DNA from: Verrucomicrobiaceae bacterium
GTDB taxonomy: Bacteria; Verrucomicrobiota; Verrucomicrobiia; Verrucomicrobiales; Verrucomicrobiaceae
DNA: 64,000 nt
Reading direction: 5' to 3'
Assembly: GCA_947458455.1 (NCBI GenBank)
Contig: CANGYJ010000008.1
Location: 62,001 to 126,000, forward strand
The notes under the pieces are model-generated. The model searched no databases. It was not told where the DNA came from and saw only the letters and a program-made list of their open reading frames with translations. Position numbers and translations under genes: made by a program. This document shows, one piece after another, positions 1 through 8,710 of the stretch (positions are counted from its first letter, which is position 1; each line of letters begins with the position of its first letter).

Positions 1-1968
1 GAGGATTATCTGCGGCAGAAGCGGTTCGGCGAGATGCATAAGGACATCGACCGGATCGACTTCGATGAGAAGCCCGCGCACCAGGTCACGATCACGCAGC
101 CGTTTTACATCGGCGTCACCGAGGTCACCGTGGCGCAGTATCGGCAGTTTGATCCTGAGTTTAAAAAGAACGATCCGAAGTCGAAGCCCGCGGATGAGGA
201 TGCGGCCAGCGGCGTCTCCTGGCATAAGGCGGTCGAGTTCTGCGAATGGCTCGCGAAGAAGGAAGGCAAGACCTATCGCCTGCCCACCGAGGCCGAGTGG
301 GAGTATGCATGCCGTGCGGGCACGAAGACGCTGTTCCACACCGGCGACACGTTGCCGGACGGTTATCAGAAGTGGTTCGGGGAGGAAAACCTGCGCGGCG
401 TGTATTTTCCGCCGGGACCGATGCCGCGTGAGTATGACTGGCGGAATGTCGGGAAGCCTGCGGCGAGCTTGAAGCAGGGGCAAATCATCGGGCTGACTCA
501 TCCCGTGGAGGAATCGAAGGCAGGTGGCGCGGGTTCCTTCCGTGTGGCGCAGAAGACGCCGAATGCTTGGGGCCTGCATGACATGCATGGCAACTTGGCG
601 GAGTGGTGCAGCGATTGGTATGGGCCGTATGAGAGCGGTGCACAGACGGACCCGCTGGGCCGTGCGGATGGCGACTGCCGCGTCTTTCGCGGTGGATTTC
701 ATTCCTCAATGATCCGCTTCCTGCGTTCGGCGAATCGCGGCTCGTGGGTGACGAACTCTGCGAGCGCACGCATCGGCTTCCGCGTGGTGCAGGGTGAGCT
801 TCCGAAGGGAAAGCTGCTGCCCGTGGCCGCACCGCCGCTGAACGCGCAGAACGTGAGCCAGACCGTGCCGACTATCACGCCACAGCCAGCGGACGCGCCC
901 TTCTTTGATGGTCCGAAGCCCTTCGTTCGCATCCCCGAGGGCGCGGTCGGCCCCGTGTTCATCAGTCAGAATCACAGCCCGTCCATCACCGAGTGCCCGA
1001 ATGGCGATTTGCTCGCCGTTTGGTTCTCCACCCTCGGCGAAACCGATCTCACCACGTCCAACGCCGGCTCGCGACTGCGCTTCGGTGCCAAGGAGTGGGA
1101 AGCCGCCTCATCTTTCTGGGATGCGATGGACGTGAACGACCACGCGCCGAAAATCTGGTGGGATGGCGGCAAGACGATCTTCCACATCGTCGAAGGCCGA
1201 CAGCATGGCGACATCCTGATCCGCAAATCTACCGACAACGGCGCGACCTGGTCGAAGGCCGAAGTGATGCGGGCACACGGGGAGTCGGCCAGCAATCCCA
1301 TCCGCACGAAGGAAGGCGTCATCGCGATCCCGTTTGACTCCGCTGGCCTGTCCATCAGCCGCGACAACGGCAAGAGCTGGAGCGAGACCGGGCGGCATCG
1401 GCGCGGCTCGGAGGACATTCAGCCCGGAGGCAAAGGTCCTTTCATCGCGGGCATTCATTCCCCCATCGTCGAACTCGCTGACGGACGCCTCATGGCCTTC
1501 GGTCGCCTCTCGGCGGAGGAGCCCGCGCAAAAGCGTTTCGACCTCAAAATGCCCGTCAGCTATTCCAGCGACCTCGGTGAGACATGGAAGTGGGACATCA
1601 GCGAGTTCCCCGTGGTCAGCAACACCCAGCGCCCCGCCATGCTGCGTCTCAAAGAAGGCCCCATCGTGCTGTGTTCCTTCACCGATCAGGCCCGCACGCC
1701 AAAAAACGAGCGCATCGGTCTAACCTTCAAATCCACTGGTGGCGACTACACCGGCATCGGGCTCTTCACCGCCGTCAGCTACGACGAAGGCAATACCTGG
1801 CCCGACCGCCGCCTCATCGCCCCCGAAGGCAAAACCACCGCCGACATCAACGGCTACCTCGCCCTCACTCAAACGCGCGACGGACGCATCCAACTCATCA
1901 CCAGCAAGGACCACTACGCCTTCAACCTCGCGTGGCTCAAAGCCCTGCCGCCTGCGCCGTGGAAGTAA
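1..1968 (+). CDS. FGE-like (SUMF1) domain fused to BNR sialidase, 5' partial
   Basis: The reading frame is open to the left edge, so the true start lies outside the window; the ATG at 34 falls inside the conserved fold. Visible residues 1-270 form a SUMF1/FGE-sulfatase domain (HQVTITQPFYIGVTEVT, RLPTEAEWEYACRAG, GNLAEWCSDWY, RVFRGG, GFRVV). Residues from about 305 form a six-bladed sialidase-type propeller with an RIP motif and Asp boxes such as STDNGATWSKAE and SYDEGNTWPDRR. The segment after RVFRGG lacks the two redox cysteines of true formylglycine-generating enzymes, so the N-terminal domain probably does not mature sulfatases. It heads an operon of related sialidases and a sulfatase. A role in cleaving sulfated or sialylated glycans is inferred from context; the substrate is not known. 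Confidence 0.85.
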   Translation, partial: EDYLRQKRFGEMHKDIDRIDFDEKPAHQVTITQPFYIGVTEVTVAQYRQFDPEFKKNDPKSKPADEDAASGVSWHKAVEFCEWLAKKEGKTYRLPTEAEWEYACRAGTKTLFHTGDTLPDGYQKWFGEENLRGVYFPPGPMPREYDWRNVGKPAASLKQGQIIGLTHPVEESKAGGAGSFRVAQKTPNAWGLHDMHGNLAEWCSDWYGPYESGAQTDPLGRADGDCRVFRGGFHSSMIRFLRSANRGSWVTNSASARIGFRVVQGELPKGKLLPVAAPPLNAQNVSQTVPTITPQPADAPFFDGPKPFVRIPEGAVGPVFISQNHSPSITECPNGDLLAVWFSTLGETDLTTSNAGSRLRFGAKEWEAASSFWDAMDVNDHAPKIWWDGGKTIFHIVEGRQHGDILIRKSTDNGATWSKAEVMRAHGESASNPIRTKEGVIAIPFDSAGLSISRDNGKSWSETGRHRRGSEDIQPGGKGPFIAGIHSPIVELADGRLMAFGRLSAEEPAQKRFDLKMPVSYSSDLGETWKWDISEFPVVSNTQRPAMLRLKEGPIVLCSFTDQARTPKNERIGLTFKSTGGDYTGIGLFTAVSYDEGNTWPDRRLIAPEGKTTADINGYLALTQTRDGRIQLITSKDHYAFNLAWLKALPPAPWK

Positions 1969-1982
1969 ATCACAACAAAGCC

Positions 1983-3221
1983 ATGAAACGCACCATCAAG
2001 CTCCTCACCTTCCTGTTGCTCCCGCCGCTGGCTGCGCTGCACGCTGCCGATGCACCGAAGCCCAAGCCGAACCCCAATCAGTTTGCAGGCATCGACCCCG
2101 ACGACGGCACCGGGCCACGACCGGACAAAGAGACTCCGCCGAAGTTGATCCCGAATCCCGGCAGCACCGCGGACTACAACCGCGCCAAGCGCACCTGCAC
2201 GGGCGTGCCCAGCATCGCGGTTTCACGCGGCGGACGCCTCTGGGCGGCGTGGTTTTCCGGCACGACACCGGGCGAGATCATCGAGCGCTGTCCGAATGCT
2301 TATGTCGTCGTCAGCACCAGCGGCGATGGCGGCAAGACTTGGAAAGAAGTGCTCGCGATTGATCCCGACGGCCCCGGCCCGCTCAAAGCCTATGACCCGC
2401 ATCCGTGGATCGACCCAGATGGCAAGCTGTGGGTTTTCTTCACCCTGCCTTACCCGCTGCACAAGCACGCCTGGGCGGTCACGGCGGAAGACGGCGATCA
2501 GGAAAGTCCCGCATGGTCGCAGCCGCGACCCGTCTTCGAGGGCGTGCTGCTCAACAAGCCCACCGTGCTCGCCAACGGCGACTGGTTGTTCCCCACCTAC
2601 GCGAGACGTCCGGAAAACATGGGCGCGATCCTCTCGCATGTCTCGCGCGACAAAGGCCGCACGTTCACTGTGAAGGGCCAGATACTGGCGAGCTGGGACC
2701 TCTTTCCCTCCGAGCCGATGGCGGTGGAGCGCAAGGATGGCACACTCTGGATGCTCGTGCGCACCGCCAAGGGCATCGGCGAAAGCCTCTCCACCGATGG
2801 CGGCGCGACTTGGAGTCCGCTAAAGACGCCCGCCATCCCGCACACGCCCTCGCGTTTCTTCATTGGCAGACTGAAGTCGGGAAATCTCCTCCTCGTGAAG
2901 CACCTCGGCATCGACGAGGACCCATTGTCAGCCGGCAAAGCCAAACAGCGCCGCGAACTCACCGCTTTCATCTCCAAGGACGACGGTAAAACCTGGTCCG
3001 GCGGCCTCGTCCTGGATGAACGCGTCGGCTGCTCCTACCCCGACGCCCAACAAGCCGCCGACGGCACCATCTACTTCTGTTGGGACTTCATGCGCTCTCG
3101 CGAGCAGGAACTGTGGATGACCACCTTCCGCGAAGAAGACGTGCTCGCCGCCAATGCCGAAGCCAGCGCCCGCGTGAAATCAAACCGTCGTCTCATCAGT
3201 AAAGGAGGAACGCCAGAATGA
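1983..3221 (+). CDS. Secreted BNR-repeat sialidase-family protein
   Basis: This 412-residue protein begins with a signal peptide (MKRTIKLLTFLLLPPLAAL, cleavage near ADA). Four Asp boxes of the sialidase propeller are visible: SGDGGKTWKEV, SRDKGRTFTVK, STDGGATWSPL and SKDDGKTWSGG. The family (exo-alpha-sialidase-like, BNR_2) hydrolyses terminal glycan residues, but many members in this phylum have untested specificity. The start at 1983 is chosen because the signal peptide begins there; the frame stays open further upstream without homologous sequence. It lies 14 bases after the preceding gene, and its stop overlaps the next start by 4 bp (ATGA), which indicates translational coupling. Confidence 0.85.
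   Translation: MKRTIKLLTFLLLPPLAALHAADAPKPKPNPNQFAGIDPDDGTGPRPDKETPPKLIPNPGSTADYNRAKRTCTGVPSIAVSRGGRLWAAWFSGTTPGEIIERCPNAYVVVSTSGDGGKTWKEVLAIDPDGPGPLKAYDPHPWIDPDGKLWVFFTLPYPLHKHAWAVTAEDGDQESPAWSQPRPVFEGVLLNKPTVLANGDWLFPTYARRPENMGAILSHVSRDKGRTFTVKGQILASWDLFPSEPMAVERKDGTLWMLVRTAKGIGESLSTDGGATWSPLKTPAIPHTPSRFFIGRLKSGNLLLVKHLGIDEDPLSAGKAKQRRELTAFISKDDGKTWSGGLVLDERVGCSYPDAQQAADGTIYFCWDFMRSREQELWMTTFREEDVLAANAEASARVKSNRRLISKGGTPE
3201..3208 (+). promoter_or_regulatory. Strong Shine-Dalgarno (AAAGGAGG) for the sialidase at 3218
   Basis: AAAGGAGG lies 9 bases before the ATG at 3218. It is one of the few textbook ribosome binding sites in the window and fixes that start, which also overlaps the upstream stop codon by 4 bp. 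Confidence 0.7.
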
Positions 3222-4537
3222 AGACGCACACCCTCACATACCTCTCCGTCCTGCTGCTCGCGCCGCTGGCGGCTTCCGCGCAAAACGACGAACCTCGCGA
3301 TCTGAAGAAGCCCGAAGTGGAGATTGCCACGAAAGGAGCGAAGCGCGCTTGGGAATCCGCGCCCGCCGAGAAGAAGGCGCTGTGGCTACAGCACCGCGAG
3401 GCGTTGAAACACATCGACCTCTCCGACGACACGCAGCGGCAGATCATCATCGCCCGTGGCACGACGGAAGCCAGCACCTACCACGCGCATCCCACGACGG
3501 CGATGCTGGCGGACAACAAAACGATGTTTTGCGTCTGGAACATCGGCCACGGCGGCCATGCGGGGCCGATGGCTCGAAGCGAGGATGGCGGTCTGACTTG
3601 GAAGCGTGTCGATGAACTCATGCCGCCGAACTACGTGAACTTCAAAGGAGGCATCATCTTCCGCATCACCGACTCGCATGGGAAAGACCGCCTGTGGGTT
3701 TTCTCCGGCAAAACGGCTGTGGGTAAGGATGAAGTGATCAACGACTTCCCCGGTCGCCTCCAGGGTTATGTGCCGCGCATCGTCAGCGAGGACGATGGCA
3801 AGACCTGGCGCGAGCTGCCGCCGCTGGGCGCGGGTCGGTTCGCCAAGGACGAGCCATTCCGATGCGTGTTTGCGTTCTCGACCATCGTTCCGCTGAAGGA
3901 CGGATCGCACCTCGGCATGTTTCATCGCGCCGCCGGCACGGGCAAGGACGTCACGCTGCAAGTCGTGCAGTCCATCACGCGCGACGGCGGCTTTACCTGG
4001 TCCGAGCCGGCGCTCGCCTGCGATGGCACGCAGCTCGATGGCAAAGATCCCTGCGAGCCCTATGTCTTCCGCTCGCCGGATGGTGACGAGCTGTGCTGCC
4101 TCATGCGCGAAAACAAACGCAGCGGCACCAGCCTCGTCATGTTCAGACGGGACGAGGGCAAAACATGGTCGCAGGCAGTGGACGCCCCGTGGGGCCTCAC
4201 CGGCGACCGCCACCACGGCATCCGTCTGCCCGATGGGCGCTTCGTTATCGTCTTCCGTCACGCCGCACCCAACGCGAAGGACAAGGGACTCATCGCCTGG
4301 GTCGGCACCTACGACGACATCAAGCAAGGCAAGCCCGGCCAGTATCGCGTGAGCCTGATTAAGACCCTCAAAGACGGACTCTATCCCGGTCTCCACCTGC
4401 TGCCCGACGGCACCATCGTCGCCACCACCTACGCCAGTCTCACCGCAAAGGAAAACCCATCCATCGTCAGCGTGCGGTTCAAGATGAGCGAAGTGGATGC
4501 GCTGGCGGCCAAGAAAACTTCAGGAACCAAACCATGA
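3218..4537 (+). CDS. Secreted BNR sialidase-family protein, paralog A
   Basis: The 439-residue product has a signal peptide (LLLAPLAASAQ) and Asp boxes SEDGGLTWKRV, SEDDGKTWREL, TRDGGFTWSEP and RRDEGKTWSQAV, so it is a sialidase-type propeller. It is strikingly similar to the protein at 6036-7319 along its whole length, sharing for example CLMRENKRSGTSLVMF and the IVSVRFKMSEVDA tail, so the two are recent paralogs on either side of a sulfatase. Both junctions are ATGA overlaps. The enzyme presumably acts in the periplasm or outside the cell; its sugar substrate cannot be read from the sequence. Confidence 0.85.
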   Translation: MKTHTLTYLSVLLLAPLAASAQNDEPRDLKKPEVEIATKGAKRAWESAPAEKKALWLQHREALKHIDLSDDTQRQIIIARGTTEASTYHAHPTTAMLADNKTMFCVWNIGHGGHAGPMARSEDGGLTWKRVDELMPPNYVNFKGGIIFRITDSHGKDRLWVFSGKTAVGKDEVINDFPGRLQGYVPRIVSEDDGKTWRELPPLGAGRFAKDEPFRCVFAFSTIVPLKDGSHLGMFHRAAGTGKDVTLQVVQSITRDGGFTWSEPALACDGTQLDGKDPCEPYVFRSPDGDELCCLMRENKRSGTSLVMFRRDEGKTWSQAVDAPWGLTGDRHHGIRLPDGRFVIVFRHAAPNAKDKGLIAWVGTYDDIKQGKPGQYRVSLIKTLKDGLYPGLHLLPDGTIVATTYASLTAKENPSIVSVRFKMSEVDALAAKKTSGTKP

Positions 4538-6039
4538 AACACACTCTCACCCTCCTCACCGCCTTGCTGCTCGCGCCGCTGGCCGCGCTGCTCGCCGCCG
4601 ACGCTCCGAATCCCAAACCGAACATCGTCTTCATCCTCGTCGATGACATGCCTTACGCCGGGCCGAGCTTCACGGGGAATACTTTGCTAGAAACGCCGCA
4701 CATCGATCGCATCGCGAAGGAGGGGCTGTTTTTTACCCGCGCTTACACGGAGCCGGTCTGCGGGCCGAGTCGGGCCACGATCATGACGGGGCAGTTCGCC
4801 GGGCGGCACGGGCGCACGGACAATGTGCCGGGTGCGCATCCTTATGCGCTCATGCAGGAGCCGCTGCTGCCTTTGCCTCCCGATGCCAGTTCCGGCGGCA
4901 AATTTAGTGAAGCCGATTCCAACGCCCGTTTGCCCGATCCGGTCCAGCCGGGCGGTTACTCGCTCGTGCAGGCGGTGAAGAAAGGCGGCTACCGCACCGC
5001 CATTTGCGGGAAGTGGCATCTGCCGCTTCAGCATCTGACGCCGAAGCTCGCTACCAGCTACGGTTTCGACTTCTGCACCGACAAACCCGCCCGCAGCCGA
5101 CCCTATCGCGATACGAAGCACTTCACCGATGACGCCATCCAGTTCATGTGCGACAACAAGGCGCAGAGCTTCTTTTTGTATCTGCCCTACGTCGCCGTGC
5201 ATGGCGGCCATGTCGTGCCGCCGGAGGATCAGGCGCGGTGGAAAGAGCGGCTGAAGGACAAAAAGAACATCATGCCGCCCGACCTGCTCGCCTCGCTGGA
5301 GTTCGTCGACCACTCCGTGGGCCGCGTGCTCGCGGCGCTGGATGAACTCGGCCTCGCCGACAACACGATGGTCCTCTTCGCCAGCGACAACGGTGGCATC
5401 GGCAAATCGCTCTACTCCGTGGAGAATACCCCCTTCCGCCTCGGAAAAGGCACGCTCTACGAAGGTGGCGTGCGCGTGCCGCTCTTCATCCGCTGGCCCG
5501 CGCAAATCAAAGCCGGTCAGCGCTGCCACACGCACGTGCATTTTGCCGATCTCCTGCCCACGCTCTGCGAGGCCGCCGGTGTGACACCCGATCCCACCCA
5601 CAAGCTCGATGGCACCAGCCTTCGCCCGCTCTTCACCGGCGGCACGCTGCCGGAGCGCACCTTGTTCGTCACCTACCCGCATTACCTCGCCGAGTTCGCG
5701 ACTACGCCCGTGCGAGCGGCGATCCAGAGCCGTTACAAGCTCGTCTGGAACCCCTACGACCACCTGGAGATCACCGGCAACCGCGTCACCGATACAACCC
5801 TCCGCTATGTGCCCAAGCCCCGCGTCGAGCTGTTCGACCTCGAAACCGACCCCGGCGAGCGCGAAAACCTCGCCGACCGCTACCCCGAGAAGGTGGCCGA
5901 GCTGAGATCGCTCATGGAAACCTGGATGAAACAAACCGGCGCGAAAGACCTCATCCCCAACCCTGCCTACGACGCCAGCAGGCCGCTCTTCAACACCCGC
6001 GAGGAAGCACTCAGGAAAGCGAAAGCCGAGAAGAAATGA
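4534..6039 (+). CDS. Secreted type I (formylglycine) sulfatase
   Basis: This 501-residue arylsulfatase-family protein has a signal peptide and the N-terminal metal-binding segment NIVFILVDDMPYAGPS. The maturation motif CGPSRATIMTG (Cys at residue 76) is converted to formylglycine in the family, and GKWHL and ASDNGG are further conserved stretches. It removes sulfate esters from a carbohydrate. It needs a formylglycine-generating enzyme or anaerobic maturase, and none with intact active-site cysteines is seen in this window. It sits between two paralogous sialidases with 4-bp overlaps at both ends, so desulfation and glycoside cleavage are probably coordinated. Confidence 0.93.
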   Translation: MKHTLTLLTALLLAPLAALLAADAPNPKPNIVFILVDDMPYAGPSFTGNTLLETPHIDRIAKEGLFFTRAYTEPVCGPSRATIMTGQFAGRHGRTDNVPGAHPYALMQEPLLPLPPDASSGGKFSEADSNARLPDPVQPGGYSLVQAVKKGGYRTAICGKWHLPLQHLTPKLATSYGFDFCTDKPARSRPYRDTKHFTDDAIQFMCDNKAQSFFLYLPYVAVHGGHVVPPEDQARWKERLKDKKNIMPPDLLASLEFVDHSVGRVLAALDELGLADNTMVLFASDNGGIGKSLYSVENTPFRLGKGTLYEGGVRVPLFIRWPAQIKAGQRCHTHVHFADLLPTLCEAAGVTPDPTHKLDGTSLRPLFTGGTLPERTLFVTYPHYLAEFATTPVRAAIQSRYKLVWNPYDHLEITGNRVTDTTLRYVPKPRVELFDLETDPGERENLADRYPEKVAELRSLMETWMKQTGAKDLIPNPAYDASRPLFNTREEALRKAKAEKK

Positions 6040-7319
6040 AACCCACCCTCTCCCTCCTCACCGCCCTGCTGCTCGCACCGCTGACCGCCTTTGCCCAAGC
6101 CAAGCCCGAAGTCGCCAATGCCACCAAAGCCGCGAAACGCGCCTGGGAATCCGCGTCTGCTGAAAGGAAGGCGCTGTGGCACCTGCACCGTGATGCATTG
6201 ATCAACATCGACCTCTCCGAGGACACGAATCGTCAAGTCATCATCGCCCGAGGTTCGCCGAAGCCGGGCGAGTATCACGCGCATCCGACCACCGCGATGC
6301 TGGAGGACAACAAGACGATGTTTTGCGTCTGGAACCTCGGCCACGGCGGACACGCGGGGCCGATGGCTCGCAGCGATGATGCCGGGTTGACGTGGACGCG
6401 CATGGACGACGTGCTGCCGCCGAACTACGCCAACTTCAAGAACTGCCCCAGCATCTACCGCATCACCGATCCGCAAGGCAAAGAGCGACTGTGGGTCTTT
6501 GCCGCACGCACCTTGATCGACAAGGAGAACCCGAAGCTCATCGAAGGCCGTCATCAGGGCTTCATGCCGCGCATCGTCAGCGAGGACGACGGGAAGACGT
6601 GGCGCGAGCTTCCGCCCATCGGCGGCCGCATTGCGAAGGACGATGCCTTTCGTAACATCATGACCTTCTCCAGCATCGTGCGACTGAAGGATGGTTCACA
6701 TCTTGGCATGTTTCATCGAGGCAGCGGCATTGGCGAGGAAGGCACCCTGCAAGTGCTGCAATCCATCACCCGCGACGGCGGCTTCACGTGGTCGGAGCCC
6801 GTGATGGCCAGCGATGGCACGAAGCTCGACGGCAAGCACCCCTGCGAGCCTTACGTCTTCCACTCGCCCGACGGCAACGAGCTCTGTTGCCTCATGCGCG
6901 AGAACAAACGCAGCGGCACGAGCCTCGTCATGTTCAGCAGCGACGAAGGCAAAACATGGAGCCAAGCCGTGGACGCTCCATGGGGCCTCACGGGAGATCG
7001 TCACCACGGCATCACTTTGCCCGATGGCCGCATGGTCATCGTCTTCCGCAACGCCACACCGCAATCGAAAGACAAAGGCGGCTTCATCGCCTGGGTCGGC
7101 ACTTATGACGACATCAAGCAAAGCAAGCCCGGCCAGTATCGCGTGAGCCTGCTGAAGACCTTCAAAGACGGCTTCTACCCCGGCCTTCACTTGCTCCCCG
7201 ACGGCACCATCGTCGCCACGACGTATGCGAACTACCGGAAAGAAGACATCGGCTGCTCCATCGTCAGCGTGCGCTTCAAAATGAGTGAGGTGGATGCAAT
7301 GGCGAAGGCCCCGAATTAA
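6036..7319 (+). CDS. Secreted BNR sialidase-family protein, paralog B
   Basis: The 427-residue protein has a signal peptide (LLLAPLTAFAQ) and the same order of Asp boxes as the protein at 3218: SDDAGLTWTRM, SEDDGKTWREL, TRDGGFTWSEP and SSDEGKTWSQA. The two share near-identical blocks (ENKRSGTSLVMF, DGTIVATTYA), so one arose by duplication. It differs mainly in the central loop after PPNYANFK, which suggests different subsite specificity. It is the last gene of the coupled sialidase-sulfatase block; the MFS gene follows after 23 bases and may be co-transcribed. Confidence 0.85.
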   Translation: MKPTLSLLTALLLAPLTAFAQAKPEVANATKAAKRAWESASAERKALWHLHRDALINIDLSEDTNRQVIIARGSPKPGEYHAHPTTAMLEDNKTMFCVWNLGHGGHAGPMARSDDAGLTWTRMDDVLPPNYANFKNCPSIYRITDPQGKERLWVFAARTLIDKENPKLIEGRHQGFMPRIVSEDDGKTWRELPPIGGRIAKDDAFRNIMTFSSIVRLKDGSHLGMFHRGSGIGEEGTLQVLQSITRDGGFTWSEPVMASDGTKLDGKHPCEPYVFHSPDGNELCCLMRENKRSGTSLVMFSSDEGKTWSQAVDAPWGLTGDRHHGITLPDGRMVIVFRNATPQSKDKGGFIAWVGTYDDIKQSKPGQYRVSLLKTFKDGFYPGLHLLPDGTIVATTYANYRKEDIGCSIVSVRFKMSEVDAMAKAPN

Positions 7320-7342
7320 TTTGAACAAAGGCAAACTGAACA

Positions 7343-8638
7343 ATGATGACTCAACCTCCGCCAACACAAGCACGCCGCGTCGTGCTCTTCTTCGCCGTCA
7401 CTTTGGCGATCATCACTTATGTGGATCGCGTCTGCATTTCACAGGCGGCTCCCGCGATGCAGGAGGATCTGGGGCTCACGAAAATCCAGATGGGTTATGC
7501 CTTCACGGCGTTTGGTTGGGCTTATGCGCTGTTTGAAATCCCCGGTGGCTGGCTCGGGGATCGCATCGGGCCGCGCAAGGTGCTGATGCGGGTGGTGAGC
7601 ATGTGGTCCATCTTCACGGTGGCCACGGGCTGGGCGTGGAATCTATGGTCGCTGGTGGTCAGTCGGTTCTTCTTTGGCATGGGCGAGGCGGGTTGTTTTC
7701 CCAACATCACGAAGGCTTTTACCAATTGGTTCCCCTCGGCCGAACGTGTCAAAGCACAGGGCATCTTGTGGCTGAGTGCCCGCTGGGGTGGTGCCTTCAC
7801 ACCGCTCATTGTCGGCTGGATGTTGGCGAGTGGTGGTGAGGGTAAGTTCGGACTCGGCCTGCATTACCGGTGGGTTTTCCTCATCTTCGGCCTGCTCGGC
7901 GTGGTATGGGCGCTATCGTTTTATCGTTGGTTCCGCGATCAGCCAAAGGATCATCCGGCGGTGAATGCGGACGAGCTGGCGGTCATCGGCGAAACCCAGC
8001 ACAGCGGTGATCATTCGATGCCATGGGGCAAGCTGTTGGCCTCCCGCACGGTCTGGATGCTCTGGGCACAGTATTTCTTCATGTCTTACGCCTGGTATTT
8101 TTACATCACCTGGTTCCCCACGTATCTGAAGGAACAGTTCACTGGCATGGGCGACATGCAGCGAGCCTTGCTGGCCTGTGTGCCGCTGTTTTTTGGCGGC
8201 ATCGGCTCCATCCTCGCGGGTCTGCTTTCGGCGCGATTGGATGTGTGGCTCGGCAGCATCGCCCGCACACGCCGTTGGCTGGGCGTGCTCGGCATGGGCG
8301 CTGCGGGTCTCATGCTGATCATCTCAATGCAACTTCAGACACCGGTGGCCTCCGTGCTGGCTATTGGTCTCGCAGCTTTGTTCAGTGATCTTTCCATGCC
8401 CGGTTCCTGGGGCGCGTGCATGGATGTCGGCGGACGCTACACCGGGGCCCTCTCCGGCAGCATGAACATGATGGGCCAAGTCGGCGGAGCCATCGCCCCC
8501 ATGGCCGTGCCCCTCGTGCTCGCCGCCACAAACAACAACTGGACCATCAACATGGGCCTCTTCGCTCTCAGCTACTTCCTCGGTGCCATCTGCTGGGCCT
8601 TCATCAACTCCGACGAACGGTTGGAGGCAACGGAGTGA
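7343..8638 (+). CDS. MFS transporter, anion:cation symporter-like
   Basis: This 431-residue protein has about 12 hydrophobic segments and major facilitator motifs: GGWLGDRIGPRKVLM after the second helix, and the YVDRVCISQAAPAMQ opening typical of the hexuronate/galactonate (ACS) branch. It probably imports a sugar acid or monosaccharide released by the upstream enzymes. The start is the first of two adjacent ATGs; the second is equally possible. Its last codons and stop lie inside the left arm of an inverted repeat (8622-8710), so the C-terminal residues ERLEATE may have been added by the element. Confidence 0.85.
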   Translation: MMTQPPPTQARRVVLFFAVTLAIITYVDRVCISQAAPAMQEDLGLTKIQMGYAFTAFGWAYALFEIPGGWLGDRIGPRKVLMRVVSMWSIFTVATGWAWNLWSLVVSRFFFGMGEAGCFPNITKAFTNWFPSAERVKAQGILWLSARWGGAFTPLIVGWMLASGGEGKFGLGLHYRWVFLIFGLLGVVWALSFYRWFRDQPKDHPAVNADELAVIGETQHSGDHSMPWGKLLASRTVWMLWAQYFFMSYAWYFYITWFPTYLKEQFTGMGDMQRALLACVPLFFGGIGSILAGLLSARLDVWLGSIARTRRWLGVLGMGAAGLMLIISMQLQTPVASVLAIGLAALFSDLSMPGSWGACMDVGGRYTGALSGSMNMMGQVGGAIAPMAVPLVLAATNNNWTINMGLFALSYFLGAICWAFINSDERLEATE

Positions 8639-8710
8639 TGGAGTGTTGGAGTCTTGGAAAAAGCTCCCGAAACTCCATCACTCCATCACTCCATCACTCC
8701 ATCACTCCAT
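8622..8710. repeat. 8-bp-period inverted repeat (TGGAGTGA family), empty copy
   Basis: The left arm (8622-8657) consists of TGGAG-containing units ending in TGGAGTCTTGG. The right arm (8672-8710) is about five ACTCCATC units. The arms are complementary and can form a long hairpin. The MFS stop codon is in the left arm and the ATG of the mutarotase is in the right arm. Related arms occur at 11930/12473, 56341/56382 and 15812. Confidence 0.75.

Noticed and set aside
1-840. Reading the FGE-like domain as an active sulfatase-maturing enzyme
   Set aside because: The two cysteines required for catalysis are missing in the segment after RVFRGG.
8672-8710. Possible CRISPR-like array (regular ACTCCATC units)
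   Set aside because: The units are 8 bp and directly adjacent, without spacers, and pair with a complementary left arm; this is a tandem/inverted repeat.
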